Positions 1 to 9,290 of a DNA stretch of 16,100 nt are shown piece after piece (position 1 is the first letter of the stretch; every line of letters begins with the position of its first letter). This stretch comes from Heterostelium multicystogenum (taxonomy: Eukaryota > Evosea > Eumycetozoa > Acytosteliales > Acytosteliaceae), in the NCBI GenBank assembly GCA_003667245.1, contig RCNN01000411.1:1-16100 (forward strand), given 5' to 3'. The notes beneath the pieces are model-generated. The model did no database searches. It was not told the DNA's origin and worked only from the letters and a program-made list of their open reading frames with translations. Position numbers and translations under genes: made by a program.

Positions 1-29
1 AAAAAAAGATATTGAAAGCTATTACAATG

Positions 30-1761
30 TTATACTTCTGCTAAAATCTTTGGTTCTCTTAAAATGTACTGAAAAGAAACCATTAATCAATATACTGTTG
101 ATGATAATGCATGATTTTTAAATACATACTTTTAAGTAAGGAGAAATAAGTTCGATTCTGAAACTAATGAACTTTCATTTAATAGATCATCCAGGCCATT
201 ATGGTTCACCCTCCCTATTGTGAAATATCTTGGACAGGTTACTGAATAAATCACAAACTCTCTGGATATGTTAAATTGTTGTGTTTTGTTAGATATCTTA
301 ATAAAAGATATTGTTGTTGCTTTTGTTGTGTTGTGTTCTAAATACATTACTTTTTTAAGATCTAATATGGTTTCAGATGGAAATAGCATAATGTTGAATC
401 ACATTCTTTATATCTGTAGACTTATAAAAATTAAACATTGGGGGCAGTTGGTAATCAATAGCAAAGTAGTTACCGAATTTTACTACCTGTCTTTTGATTA
501 TTGTGGCACAACCATAGGTCTGTAAAAAGTAGTTCCCATGTTGTCTTGGGGACAACAACAAAAATCTATATCCTCTTAGATTTTGGCAGAAGATATTGAG
601 TGTTTGGCAATAGAAGTTGATCATTCATGATGGGACCTAGTTCTTCTTTTGAAAAGTTGTTTGAATCCCATCGGTCGTACCATTGTTTGTTTGATCAGAT
701 ACCACTCCTCTCCTAAAATCCATGGATGATACTTTATAATTTCTTTGATAGAGCTTTTCTTGGTTGCTTCTAAATATATGATTAATTTCGTTGACTCTTG
801 CAATATACAATAGATTCAGAAGTGAGTGAATACAATCCATCGAAATTAGGTGACTTCCTTGTCAAGATCCAATATGAGCTATTTGGATTTTCTTCGGTTT
901 TCACAAGGTTGGTCTGACTTGATGATTGATTGTTTTGTGAATCAAAATATAATATGATTGATTGATGACTATCGAATTGTTTGTTGAGTTGATCAAGATC
1001 ATAGGTATCGTCAATTTCTATAATTTGAATATGGTTTGATTGTTGTCTCTGATGAATGATGATAATGATTCTGATGTTAAAACCGATGACATTATTAACT
1101 GGTGTTGAGTATTTATCTGTGGTGGTCAACCGATTCGGAGGGTGTATTTCCATCGTTAACTTCACTATTATTAAGCTTTGGTACCATTGTTTTTCCTTAT
1201 CTTCATTGTGACATTATTAAGAAATGTATTGTTGACATTGTGATGATACTGACAAGGTGTTTCAACTGATTGATATGTTGTTCTAATTTGTTGGTTAATT
1301 CATCTTTAGTTTTGATGATCTTATTCTTTAATCCTTTGTTCTTCTCTGATGAGATATTGATGGTATTGTTCAAAAGTTGTGCTTATATCATCCTCCATTG
1401 ATGTTAATCTTTCTATTTCTTTAGAAGCTGATTTCATTGATTGCCACAATGATGAGAGTGTCAATTTTTTGATGATAGTGTTATATTATCCTTCTGATCA
1501 TCTTCATCCCGATTATCATCAATTGGATTAGTATTATTTTGAACTAATTCCTCGTCAATCTTAGCTTTCATATTAACTTTAAAGATATTCTGGTGAATGT
1601 GATTGTATGATTGAATGATATCATCGATATGATGACAATGTTCAAAATGATCTTGTTGATTCCTTGCATGTGACCATGAACATTTTGAAACACAACATTA
1701 GATTACATAATTGGCAAATGAACTCCAATGATTTATTATGTTGATCACACTTGAATGTCAT
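30..1761 (-). pseudogene. B-box/coiled-coil/DUSP-UBL family, copy A (heavily decayed)
   Basis: Most degraded of three head-to-tail paralogues. The start at 1761 opens with MTFKCDQHNKSLEFICQ, matching the B-box start of the other copies, and shifts frame in the B-box at a TTTCAAAATG stretch. Short pieces follow in different frames: coiled-coil remnants (about 1250-1450), a linker (782-1165), the DUSP core with GEEWYLI (621-803) and the DUSP end plus start of the UBL segment (373-624). Family introns are still recognisable: exon 1 ends near 351 before GTAATG, an exon starts at 261 after a CAG with RVC (as in the other copies) and ends at 130 before GTATGT, and a last exon at 30-68 reads YILREPKILAEV then stop. 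Exon 2 has in-frame stops. At least six frame changes make this a pseudogene unless the sequence is poor here. No trace of a ubiquitin protease domain. Confidence 0.75.
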
Positions 1762-2127
1762 CTTTAATATTCTAATACTTAAATATTATAACTATACAAC
1801 AAGAATATATAAACATTGAATAATAGTGTCTACCATTTTTTAACTAAGTATAAATTAATTTTTTTTTGTTTTTAACAACTTAAAATTTTAAGTTGAGTAA
1901 CAACCCCACCAAAATGATCAAAAATGTAACAAAAGAAATATCTTGGGCAAAACAGAATTCAATTTATATTCTTACATTAATTAGTTACTAGAAGACAACT
2001 TCATCCATTAACTATTATATTTCATTCACAAATACAATCAATCATTTAATAACTAATACAATATCTTAATAATAAAACAAATATCAAATCTGAATATGAT
2101 CATACCTTCTAAAGACATATTATCAAA
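1762..2127. other. AT-rich spacer upstream of copy A
   Basis: This stretch lies between the start of copy A (minus strand) and the duplicated 3' segments. It is strongly A/T with a run of T near 1860 and no coding-like frame. By position it holds the former promoter of copy A. I see no RNA gene or defined regulatory motif. Confidence 0.5.
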
Positions 2128-2427
2128 GACAAATTCCGAATAACAAAGATTGTCACTCTTTGTGATTCTCCTGCTTATACATTGTAGTTACTGCTATTAC
2201 CAGAATTATTATTATTACAAAAAAACCTCATGCGGTTCTATCCTGAATCTTATTTTGTATTCTTTATTTTTGATAGTTTAATTCATTCTATATTTCAGAG
2301 CACTATAAATTTATACGTAGTTAGATATTTAACCAATATTTGAGTTCTAAAATCTGGTGCTGTTTTTTTTCCTCTAAAAGAATCTGAAAAAACTGTTAAT
2401 AATAATTATTGCTAAAATATTTTATCC
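2128..2427. repeat. Direct repeat DR1: extra copy of the family 3' end
   Basis: About 300 bp that closely matches 2485-2792 in the same orientation, with small indels. Shared blocks include gacaaattcc, the stretch tgcttatacattgtagttac, and cctctaaaagaatctgaaaa. On the minus strand it carries a remnant terminal exon starting at 2383 (ILLEEKKQHQ...) and a tail reading NNSGNSSNYNV then stop. It therefore duplicates the last exons of copy B without the rest of the gene, as left by unequal crossing-over or local duplication. The 57-bp stretch between the two repeats is unlike either. Confidence 0.75.
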
Positions 2428-2484
2428 AAACTATGTTTAGAAAATTAAAATAGTGAGATGACTAAAACTACCATATCTTAAAAT

Positions 2485-2792
2485 GACAAATTCCCGATAA
2501 CAAACATCGTCACTCTTTGTGATTCTCTTGCTTATACATTGTAGTTACTGCTATTACCAGAATTATTAATACAAACAACGTCACTCAGGTTCTATATCCT
2601 GAATCTTGTTTTGTATTCTTTATTTTTGATAGTTTAGTTCATTCTACAAGATATTTCAGAGCATCATAAGTTTTATAGGTAGTTAGGTATTTAACCAATA
2701 TTTGAGTTCTAACCTTTGGTGAATTTTATTTCCTCTAAAAGAATCTGAAAAACTGTTAACACTAATAATAATATTGCTAAAAAATTTTCATC
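2485..2792. repeat. Direct repeat DR2: 3' end of copy B
   Basis: Second member of the ~300-bp direct repeat pair with 2128-2427. This one is contiguous with the rest of copy B and contains its third exon (2709-2744, ILLEEIKFTKG) and probable tail exon (2532-2591, ending INNSGNSSNYNV), so it is the parental position and DR1 the extra copy. The two differ by scattered substitutions and small indels, so the duplication is not brand new. Confidence 0.75.
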
Positions 2793-4367
2793 ATGATTTG
2801 ACATACCAAATTGCATAAAGCCATATTTAAACTTGCAACCCATAAAGATTCATCCAACTTTTTATGTTTTATATTCATAGAGTATTCCCACACTACTGTA
2901 TCATTTGGATTGATTTCAAATATTCGACAGACCCTCTAATTTAGATAATATTTGTTGATTGATTAGTAATTATGATAATTGTTTATAGTTGATCTGATGA
3001 TAATTTACCTTCTTAACATCTGATAGTGTTTCACGGTATCCAACATAATGTTCAATGACATTGTTTGGTTGTGATGATTTAAAAAACTTTAGTGGAATTG
3101 GATATTCGAAATCAATTTGATTGTGTTCAAGAAATATGGATTTTGTTACTTTTCTTTTGATGACAGTGGAACATCCATAGGTCTGTAAAAAGTAATTCCA
3201 TGTCGATTCTGGGACAACAACAAAATCTATACCCTTCGTCACATTTGCTTTGATAAGTGATGTGTCTGGAATCAAAAGTGTATCATTCTTGATGGGACCA
3301 AGTTGTTTCGTTGTAAATTTGTTTGAATACCATCGGTCATACCATTGTTTGTTGATCAGATACCATTCTTCTCCTAAAATCAGTTGATGTGTCTTGATAG
3401 TTTGTTTGATCGAATCTTTTGATGGTAGTACTGATTTAAAAGTGGATGATAGTTTGATTGATTCATTGATGAGTGATTTCAATCCATCGAGATTTGCAGG
3501 TCCAGCCACTAATGACCAATATAAATAGATTGTAGACGTTTGGGACCACTTTTGTTATTCTTGTTATATGATTGATTGTATTTGTGAATCAAATATAATA
3601 TGATTGATTGATGTTTATCGAATTGTTTGTTGAGTTGATCAAGATCATAGGTCTCGTCATTTCTATAATTGAATATGGTTTGATTGTTGTCTCTGATGAA
3701 TGATGATAATGATTCTGATGATAAAATCGATGACATTATTACTGGTGTTGAGTATTGATCTGTGGTGTCAGCTGATTTAGAGGGTGTATTTTCCGTCGTC
3801 AACTTCGCTATTATTAAGGTTGGTGCCATTGTTTTCCTTATCTTCATTGACATTGTTAAGCAATGTATTGTTGACATTGATGATACTGACAAGGTGTTTC
3901 AACTGATTGATATATTGTTCTAATTTGTGGGTCAATGTTTGCTTGGTTTCAATGATATTGTTCTTTAATCTTTGTTCTTCTCTGATGAGATATTGATGGT
4001 ATTGTTCAAAGTGTTGTGATATATCATCCTCCATCGATGCTAATCTTTCTATTTCTTCAGAAGTTGATTTCATTGATCTCCACAATGATGAGAGTCTCGA
4101 TTGCATTGGTGATCTGATTTTAGAATCATCCTGACTTTGTCTTTCTATTTTCTCTCCATTATTGTTAATAGTTGCTGGAAGAGTATTATAGATATTCTGG
4201 TGAATGTGATTGTATGACTGAATGATATCATCGATATGATAAAATGTTCAAGATGATCTTGTTTTGATTTTGTGTGTGACAATGAACATTTTTGAACACA
4301 ACAATAGATTGCATTTTCCGCAAATGCACTTGAGCGATTTATTATGTTGATCACACTTGAATGTCAT
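2532..4367 (-). pseudogene. B-box/coiled-coil/DUSP-UBL family, copy B (frameshifted)
   Basis: Second paralogue, same domain order as copy C. Start at 4367 (MTFKCDQHNKSLKC). Frame changes relative to copy C: an extra A in an A-run inside the B-box (about 4290), a missing base just after it (about 4246), a shift in the linker (about 3780-3800) and a shift just before the DUSP domain (about 3530). The DUSP/UBL part is clean in 3009-3509, with GEEWYLINKQWYDRWYSN, LGPIKNDTLLIP and VVPESTWNYFLQTYGC. Introns by comparison: 2936-3008 (GTAAAT...TAG) and 2745-2806 (GTATGT...CAG). Exon 2 (2807-2935) is 43 open codons starting RVCRIFEINPND, in frame with both neighbours; exon 3 is 2709-2744. A tail exon at 2532-2591 is tentative. 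Probably a young pseudogene; homopolymer sequencing errors could explain some shifts. Confidence 0.75.
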
Positions 4368-4707
4368 CTTTAGTATACAAATATTAATACCAATAACTAT
4401 ACTAATAAATGTTTATAAATATGCTAAAACTGATAAATGTTTATAAATATGCTATTAGCTTTGCAAATAACTATACTATGCTAATTATTATTGAAATTTT
4501 TTGTAGACAATTCACCTTTTTTTTGAATTCCAAAAAAACTAAATCACACTATTCATACAATTTTTTTTTATCGTGCAGTTACCAAACAAATATTAACATT
4601 CAATGACATCAAATATTTTCAAATGAATTTCAGAGCCATCAGATCAACTTACTCTTTCTTGGCGAACCCATGAAAGTGTTCTGAACTCTCAACTCCAAAA
4701 AAATCTA
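4368..4707. other. AT-rich spacer between copies B and C
   Basis: The 5' flank of copy B and the 3' flank of copy C, both on the minus strand. Apart from the 22-bp repeat it shows long T and A runs (for example about 4516-4570) and no coding-like frame. It lacks the DR1/DR2 sequence found behind copy B except for a short similar stretch near 4630 (atttcagagc). Confidence 0.5.
4405..4454. repeat. 22-bp tandem direct repeat upstream of copy B
   Basis: The 22-mer starting ataaatgtttataaatatgc occurs at 4405-4426 and again, identically, at 4433-4454, 28 bp apart. It sits 38-87 bp upstream of the copy B start. Each unit contains TTTATAAATA, a TATA-like stretch, so the duplication also doubles a possible core-promoter element. 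Function is inferred from position only. Confidence 0.6.
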
Positions 4708-6516
4708 TTAGTTATTCTGACTTGGGCTAGGAATATCTATATCGAAATTCTGAAGTTTAATAGGATTTATTGTAGAAGTTGTGGCAGCTACAAGAGCAGT
4801 AGAATTATTGATACTGAGATCTATGGGTTGAACGAATTTATTTAAATATTAATCATGTCAATTTTATCATTCTGCTACATGGATTTTCCTCCAAAAGAAT
4901 CTAAGCAAACTGTTAACAACGAAATACTTATATATTTTAATGAATATTTAACATACCAATTGATTCGAAACTAAACGGGATTTTGAAGCTACCAAAGCTT
5001 CATCCAATATTGCATCTTTACTTTCATTGTAGTAATCCCAAATCTTTACATCATTTGGATTGATTTCAAATATTCGACAAACTCTCTAATTTGGTTAGAT
5101 ATTTTGTTGATTAGTGATCATGATAATTGTCTATTGTTGATCTGATGATAGTTTACCTTCTTAATATTTGATATTGTCTCATTTGGTTCAACATAATGTT
5201 CAATGACATTGTTTGGTTGTGATGATTTAAAAAACTTTAGTGGAATTGGATATTGGAAATCAATTGTTTTTGCCTTTTTGAAATTGGAGTTCTATTACTT
5301 TTCTTTTGATGACAGTGGAACATCCATAGTTCTGTAAAAAGTAGCTCCATGTCGATTCTGGGACAACAACAAAATCTATATCCACAGTCACATTTACTTT
5401 GATAAATGATGTGTCTGGAATCAAAAGTGTATCATTCTTGATGGGACCAAGTTGTTTCGTTGTAAATTTGTTTGAATACCATCGGTCATACCATTGTTTG
5501 TTGATCAGATACCATTCTTCTCCTAAAATCAGTTGATGTGTCTTGATAGTTTGTTTGATCGAATCTTTTGATGGTATTTCTGTTCTCAAAGTGGATGATA
5601 GTTTGATTGATTCATTGATGAGTGATTTCAATCCATCAAGATTAACTGATCCAGCTTCCAATACCCAACGTGTATAGTTTGAAGTCTCATCGATCTCACT
5701 GTTGATATTATTGTTATATGATTGATTGTATTTGTGAATCAAATATAATATGATTGATTGATGATTGTCGAATTGTTTGTTGAGTTGATCAAATTCATAG
5801 GTTTCGACATTTCTATAATTAAATATTGTTTGATTGTTGTCTCTGATGAATGATGATAATGATTCTGATGATAAAATCGATGACATTATTACTGGTGTTG
5901 AGTATTGATCTGTGGTGTCAACTGATTCGGAACTTTCATTGCCATTTTGATGGATGTCATCTTCTTTCTCTATATTATATTCATTATGTGTGCTTCCTTT
6001 CACTTCATTGACATTATTAAGAAATGTATTGTTGACATTGATGATACTGACAAGGTGTTTCAACTGATTGATATATTGTTCTAATTTGTTTGTCAATGTT
6101 TGCTTGGTTGCAGTGATATTTTTCTTTAATCTTTGTTCTTCTCTGATGAGATATTGATGGTATTGTTCAAAGTGTTGTGATATATCATCCTCCATCGATG
6201 ATAATCTTTCTATTTCTTTCGAAGTTGATTTCATTGTTTGCCACAATGATGAGATGTCATCCTTATCATCAATTAGATTGCTATTATTATTATAATTACT
6301 TTTATCTAATTCTTCAGAAATCTTATCTTTAACATTATAGATATTCTGGTGAATGTGATTGTATGACTGAATGAGATCATCGATATGATAACAATGTTCA
6401 AGATGATCTTTTTTTGATTTTGTATGTGACAATGAACATTTTGCACACAACAATTGATTACATCGTTGGCAAATGACCTCCAATAGTTTGCTATGTTGAT
6501 CACACTTGAATGTCAT
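4708..6516 (-). CDS. B-box zinc finger, coiled-coil, DUSP and UBL protein, copy C
   Basis: Best-preserved paralogue, likely a ubiquitin-pathway adaptor. I start at 6516 (MTFKCDQHS) because only this Met is shared by all three copies; an in-frame Met lies 7 codons upstream (6537). Residues 5-41 are a B-box: C5, H8, C16, C19, C24, C27, H31, H38, H41. Residues about 90-170 are a charged coiled coil. An Asn/Ser-rich linker follows. Residues about 318-407 are a DUSP domain (GEEWYLINKQW, LGPIKNDTLLIP, VVPESTW, then IKRKV). The frame stops at 5260, but one surplus base near 5263-5275 (compared with copy B) explains this: the next frame continues the USP4/15-like UBL segment to a donor at 5156. Exon 2 is 4957-5085 (RVCRIFEINPND...), exon 3 starts at 4900 (ILLEENP). 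A tail exon 4708-4820, joined via a weak GTAGCA donor, keeps phase and is tentative. About 540 residues if the base is an error; 418 if real. No protease domain visible. Confidence 0.8.
4901..4956 (-). other. Intron 2 of copy C
   Basis: 56-bp intron, donor GTATGT after ...SNQL, acceptor GCTTAG before ILLEE. Copies A and B have GTATGT donors at the same place, and acceptors TTTTCAG and TTTTTCAG before YILREP and ILLEE respectively. The conserved phase across three decaying copies supports it. Confidence 0.75.
5086..5156 (-). other. Intron 1 of copy C
   Basis: 71-bp intron, donor GTAAAC after ...IKK, acceptor AAATTAG before RVCRIF. The same position holds an intron in copy A (GTAATG donor) and copy B (GTAAAT donor), each with RVC right after the acceptor. 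Joining restores a continuous UBL-like segment resembling that of USP4/15, which supports the call. Confidence 0.75.
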
Positions 6517-6622
6517 CTTTAATATTCTAATATACAAATATCCTAAAATTATAAAAATAAATACTAAGTTATACTATTTAATTATTAGAAATTTTGTGGA
6601 AATGTAAAAATAAATGATATGA

Positions 6623-6640
6623 GATTTATTTAAATAAATC
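6623..6640. repeat. 18-bp perfect palindrome GATTTATTTAAATAAATC
   Basis: The sequence equals its own reverse complement over 18 bases and lies near the middle of the divergent promoter region. The core ATTTATTTAAAT recurs imperfectly at about 4848 and 9203. It could be a symmetric protein-binding site or a TATA element serving both directions; in AT-rich DNA chance is not excluded. Confidence 0.6.
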
Positions 6641-6647
6641 CAAAAAT

Positions 6648-6671
6648 ACAACAACAACAATAACAACAACA
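6648..6671. repeat. AAC trinucleotide tract
   Basis: Seven near-perfect ACA/AAC units with one TAA interruption, between the palindrome and the start of the ankyrin-type gene. It is about 80-105 bp upstream of the ATG and may be in the 5' leader. Such AAC runs are very common in dictyostelid genomes. Confidence 0.7.
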
Positions 6672-6752
6672 AGATGTCAAACAGTTCAACTTTAATAGTA
6701 GTAAGAAATATCAATATGAAAGTGTGTGTAGTGATAAAAATAGTAAAAAGCA

Positions 6753-9131
6753 ATGAGTGCATTTAAATCTATTTTGAATCATAAATATATCTTTGAAAGA
6801 GTGACCTATTTCATTCATGAGAGTCACCACCTCTACGCTTGTAAATATAGAAACAGAGAGATTGACGATGCCCTTTGGCTGACACAGCAAGGCTGCTTCG
6901 ATATTGTCAGGCAGAAGCTAAGCTCCGATCCAGATGCCGCCAGTGATTCAGACTACACTTTGTTGTTTTGGCCCGCAGAGTCACTGTCTCTGGTCCTCGA
7001 AAAGAAGCACTACGATATCATAGAGTGGCTGCTCCGATATCGGAGTGGCTGCGCAAGGCGCTATCTCTTTTTCACGACCAAGGTCGTTGATCGTGCCATT
7101 CGTGCCGGTGCTCCGATCGACCCTATCCTTGAGAAAATCAACGAATACTACCCACGGGCATTCACATGGCTGGCCTACAACGCTGCAGCTGAGTCCGGTC
7201 GCCTCGACGTTATCAAGTGGCTCCAGAAAAAGCGAGCCGATATACGGCCGATTGGTGAAGCCTCCGTTTTAGCAGCACAAAATGGACACCTTGAAATTAT
7301 CAGGTACTTTTCTGAGGAATGTATCGACTTTGCTCCATTCTCAAGTCGAACCATTGACTCTTCTATCAAGAGTGGCAATCGTGAGCTGATTCTATATATA
7401 CTGCGCACAAGAAGAGATGTGAGTATGTCGAAAGACACTATCGACCTTCTCATCTCAAAGAAAGATCTCCAAGACATTGCTTTCCAGCTGATATCCGCCA
7501 AACAAGAGAAGGACTCAAAGGAGCTGCTACACATCCAGTGCACAAACGCCGCACTTTACTATGCATGTCTTCACGGAAACCTACCTCTTCTGAAGCTGCT
7601 TTTTGAGAAAGAGAAGAAACTAAGCTCTGATAAAAACAAATCACATGATCTTGCCAGTGTACAGGGCTCGAAGAATATATCATCGTTGTCGGCTGTAATG
7701 GGCACAGCCAATATTGAGTGCTTCGACTTCCTTGCTTCGCACTCGGCCTATAAGCGACTCATCACCCAATCACTCCTCTACAACACCAGTAACATATTTA
7801 AACTCTCAACAAGCCACGAAAAAGAGATAGCGTTCTACAATCACCTCAAGTCCAAGAAGTATAAGATCCACAACGGCATCCTATGTCAACTTATTATCAA
7901 CGGCAATACGAGGCTGTTCAACTTGGTAATGAAAGACATTGGCAACCTAACTGATGCTTATATATTGGAGAAAATTATGGAGCTGTCCATTCGATATGGA
8001 AGAGTAGAGATAGCCCTAGATACTTACAATCAATACATTGTAAAGATGCCGTTGGCTATCAAGAAAGGAGTAGGAGCTGGTTTGTCTAATGATTCGCTAA
8101 TTAAACCTTCTGCAACGATTGAGATACTCGACAAACTCCACAATCTGCCAAACCATCCACTGAGCCTGCCAAACCAACAGATCGCTAATGCAGTAATTCG
8201 GTCTTCAGAGATGCTACAATACCTATTCCGATACTATGGACAGAAGCAATCGGATCCAACCTCAGAGGGACCATATGCCAACCTGGCAAATCCATATCTC
8301 CTAACGAATCTGTCGAATTCATACCTCCTAGCAGCTAGTCGCTTTGGACTTCTAGATATTGTGCGACAATGCGCACAAGGCAGCAATACACAGAGCTTGG
8401 AAGACGGCTACAGAAATGCCGCTTCAATAGGAAACCTAGAAATTATTAAATACCTCTGGGAATCACATCCAACTCCAAAAGGAATCCACAAAGCATTAAT
8501 GGCTGCCTTGAATAGTCATCTAAAAATTGTAGACCACATCATCACGAATGCTAACCAAATATACCCACCTCTCAAACTTGAGATGCTTTCATCAGAAAAG
8601 ATTGAAATTGTCTACTACCTTGCCAATGTATCACGAGAAAGAAGAGAGAAAAACACAGCTCTTTTGCAAGAAATGAACAGCATATACCAAGCCAAACCAT
8701 ATAAGATCATGTTCATCTCCAACTTAACACAATTGAGACTGTACTGCTCTACTTGGTTACAGGACTCAGTCGGAAATAGAGACGCAAACAACATTTCAGT
8801 GGAACCATATGTTGTCGACAATCTCTTTGCAACCAACCGAATTGATGAGATCGTCTATTTAAATGATATTGTCAAGCTAACATTATTCAATGTGCATTAT
8901 TACGATGAATTCCATTACTTTAAGGTATCACTGTGCAATGGAAATGTTGAAACTGCCAACTTCATCTTGGACCATATCATAAGTTGTCACCAGAGTACTT
9001 TCCCTGAATCAATATACCACCGTTTAAAGAAATTAGTCGAGTCTGATCATTTGGAGACATTAAATAACTACAGACTCTTCCAACTAATGAAACAAAGACT
9101 CGACAATGAAATAGTACCTCTGCTAAAATAA
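6753..9131 (+). CDS. Ankyrin-repeat-type protein, 792 residues
   Basis: An uninterrupted 792-codon frame. It belongs by appearance to the large dictyostelid group of long, divergent ankyrin-repeat proteins; its partner is unknown. Residues 1-60 (ILNHKYIFERVTYFIHES..., then DALWLTQQGCFDIVRQKL) look like the conserved N-terminal segment of that group. Ankyrin-like helical pairs are visible at about 140-185 (AAAESGRLDVIKWLQ, AAQNGHLEIIRYFSEE), about 265-290 (ALYYACLHGNLPLLKLLFEKE) and about 530-600 (AASRFGLLDIVRQC, AASIGNLEIIKYLWES, ALNSHLKIVDHIIT). Other repeats are too divergent to place by eye. No signal peptide, membrane segment or catalytic domain seen, so probably a cytosolic binding protein. 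The ATG follows an A-rich stretch (gtaaaaagca). The 5' third is visibly GC-richer than the 3' part and far above the flanks. Divergent from copy C, convergent with the next gene. Confidence 0.85.
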   Translation: MSAFKSILNHKYIFERVTYFIHESHHLYACKYRNREIDDALWLTQQGCFDIVRQKLSSDPDAASDSDYTLLFWPAESLSLVLEKKHYDIIEWLLRYRSGCARRYLFFTTKVVDRAIRAGAPIDPILEKINEYYPRAFTWLAYNAAAESGRLDVIKWLQKKRADIRPIGEASVLAAQNGHLEIIRYFSEECIDFAPFSSRTIDSSIKSGNRELILYILRTRRDVSMSKDTIDLLISKKDLQDIAFQLISAKQEKDSKELLHIQCTNAALYYACLHGNLPLLKLLFEKEKKLSSDKNKSHDLASVQGSKNISSLSAVMGTANIECFDFLASHSAYKRLITQSLLYNTSNIFKLSTSHEKEIAFYNHLKSKKYKIHNGILCQLIINGNTRLFNLVMKDIGNLTDAYILEKIMELSIRYGRVEIALDTYNQYIVKMPLAIKKGVGAGLSNDSLIKPSATIEILDKLHNLPNHPLSLPNQQIANAVIRSSEMLQYLFRYYGQKQSDPTSEGPYANLANPYLLTNLSNSYLLAASRFGLLDIVRQCAQGSNTQSLEDGYRNAASIGNLEIIKYLWESHPTPKGIHKALMAALNSHLKIVDHIITNANQIYPPLKLEMLSSEKIEIVYYLANVSRERREKNTALLQEMNSIYQAKPYKIMFISNLTQLRLYCSTWLQDSVGNRDANNISVEPYVVDNLFATNRIDEIVYLNDIVKLTLFNVHYYDEFHYFKVSLCNGNVETANFILDHIISCHQSTFPESIYHRLKKLVESDHLETLNNYRLFQLMKQRLDNEIVPLLK

Positions 9132-9290
9132 CATGATCATCTTCAATATGAATCAAGAAGAATCCCTTTTGTAATAATAGAATATAATAGAATATTGTGT
9201 AGATTTATTTAAATATCTTTACTTATTCTTGAATCTAGACAAATGTTGGTGAATGGATTGGTTGCTTATCAAATCTGACTAGATAGAAGC
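9132..9290. other. Convergent 3' flanks
   Basis: 159 bp between the stop codons of the ankyrin-type gene and the secreted-protein gene, so it holds both 3' ends. No exact AATAAA signal is visible on the plus strand. The motif agatttatttaaatatc at 9202-9218 resembles half of the palindrome at 6623. Confidence 0.5.

Larger units (their letters stand above)
6517..6752. promoter_or_regulatory. Divergent intergenic promoter region
   Basis: 236 bp separate the start codons of copy C (minus strand) and the ankyrin-type gene (plus strand), so both promoters must lie here unless they extend into the genes. It holds an 18-bp perfect palindrome at 6623-6640, an AAC-type trinucleotide run at 6648-6671, and A-rich sequence just before both ATGs, as is usual in dictyostelids. 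No promoter element was tested; the call rests on gene orientation. Confidence 0.6.

Noticed and set aside
2833..2842. ACCCATAA, resembling the upstream element of dictyostelid small RNA genes
   Set aside because: Lies inside exon 2 of copy B, with no adjacent small RNA-like sequence; likely chance.
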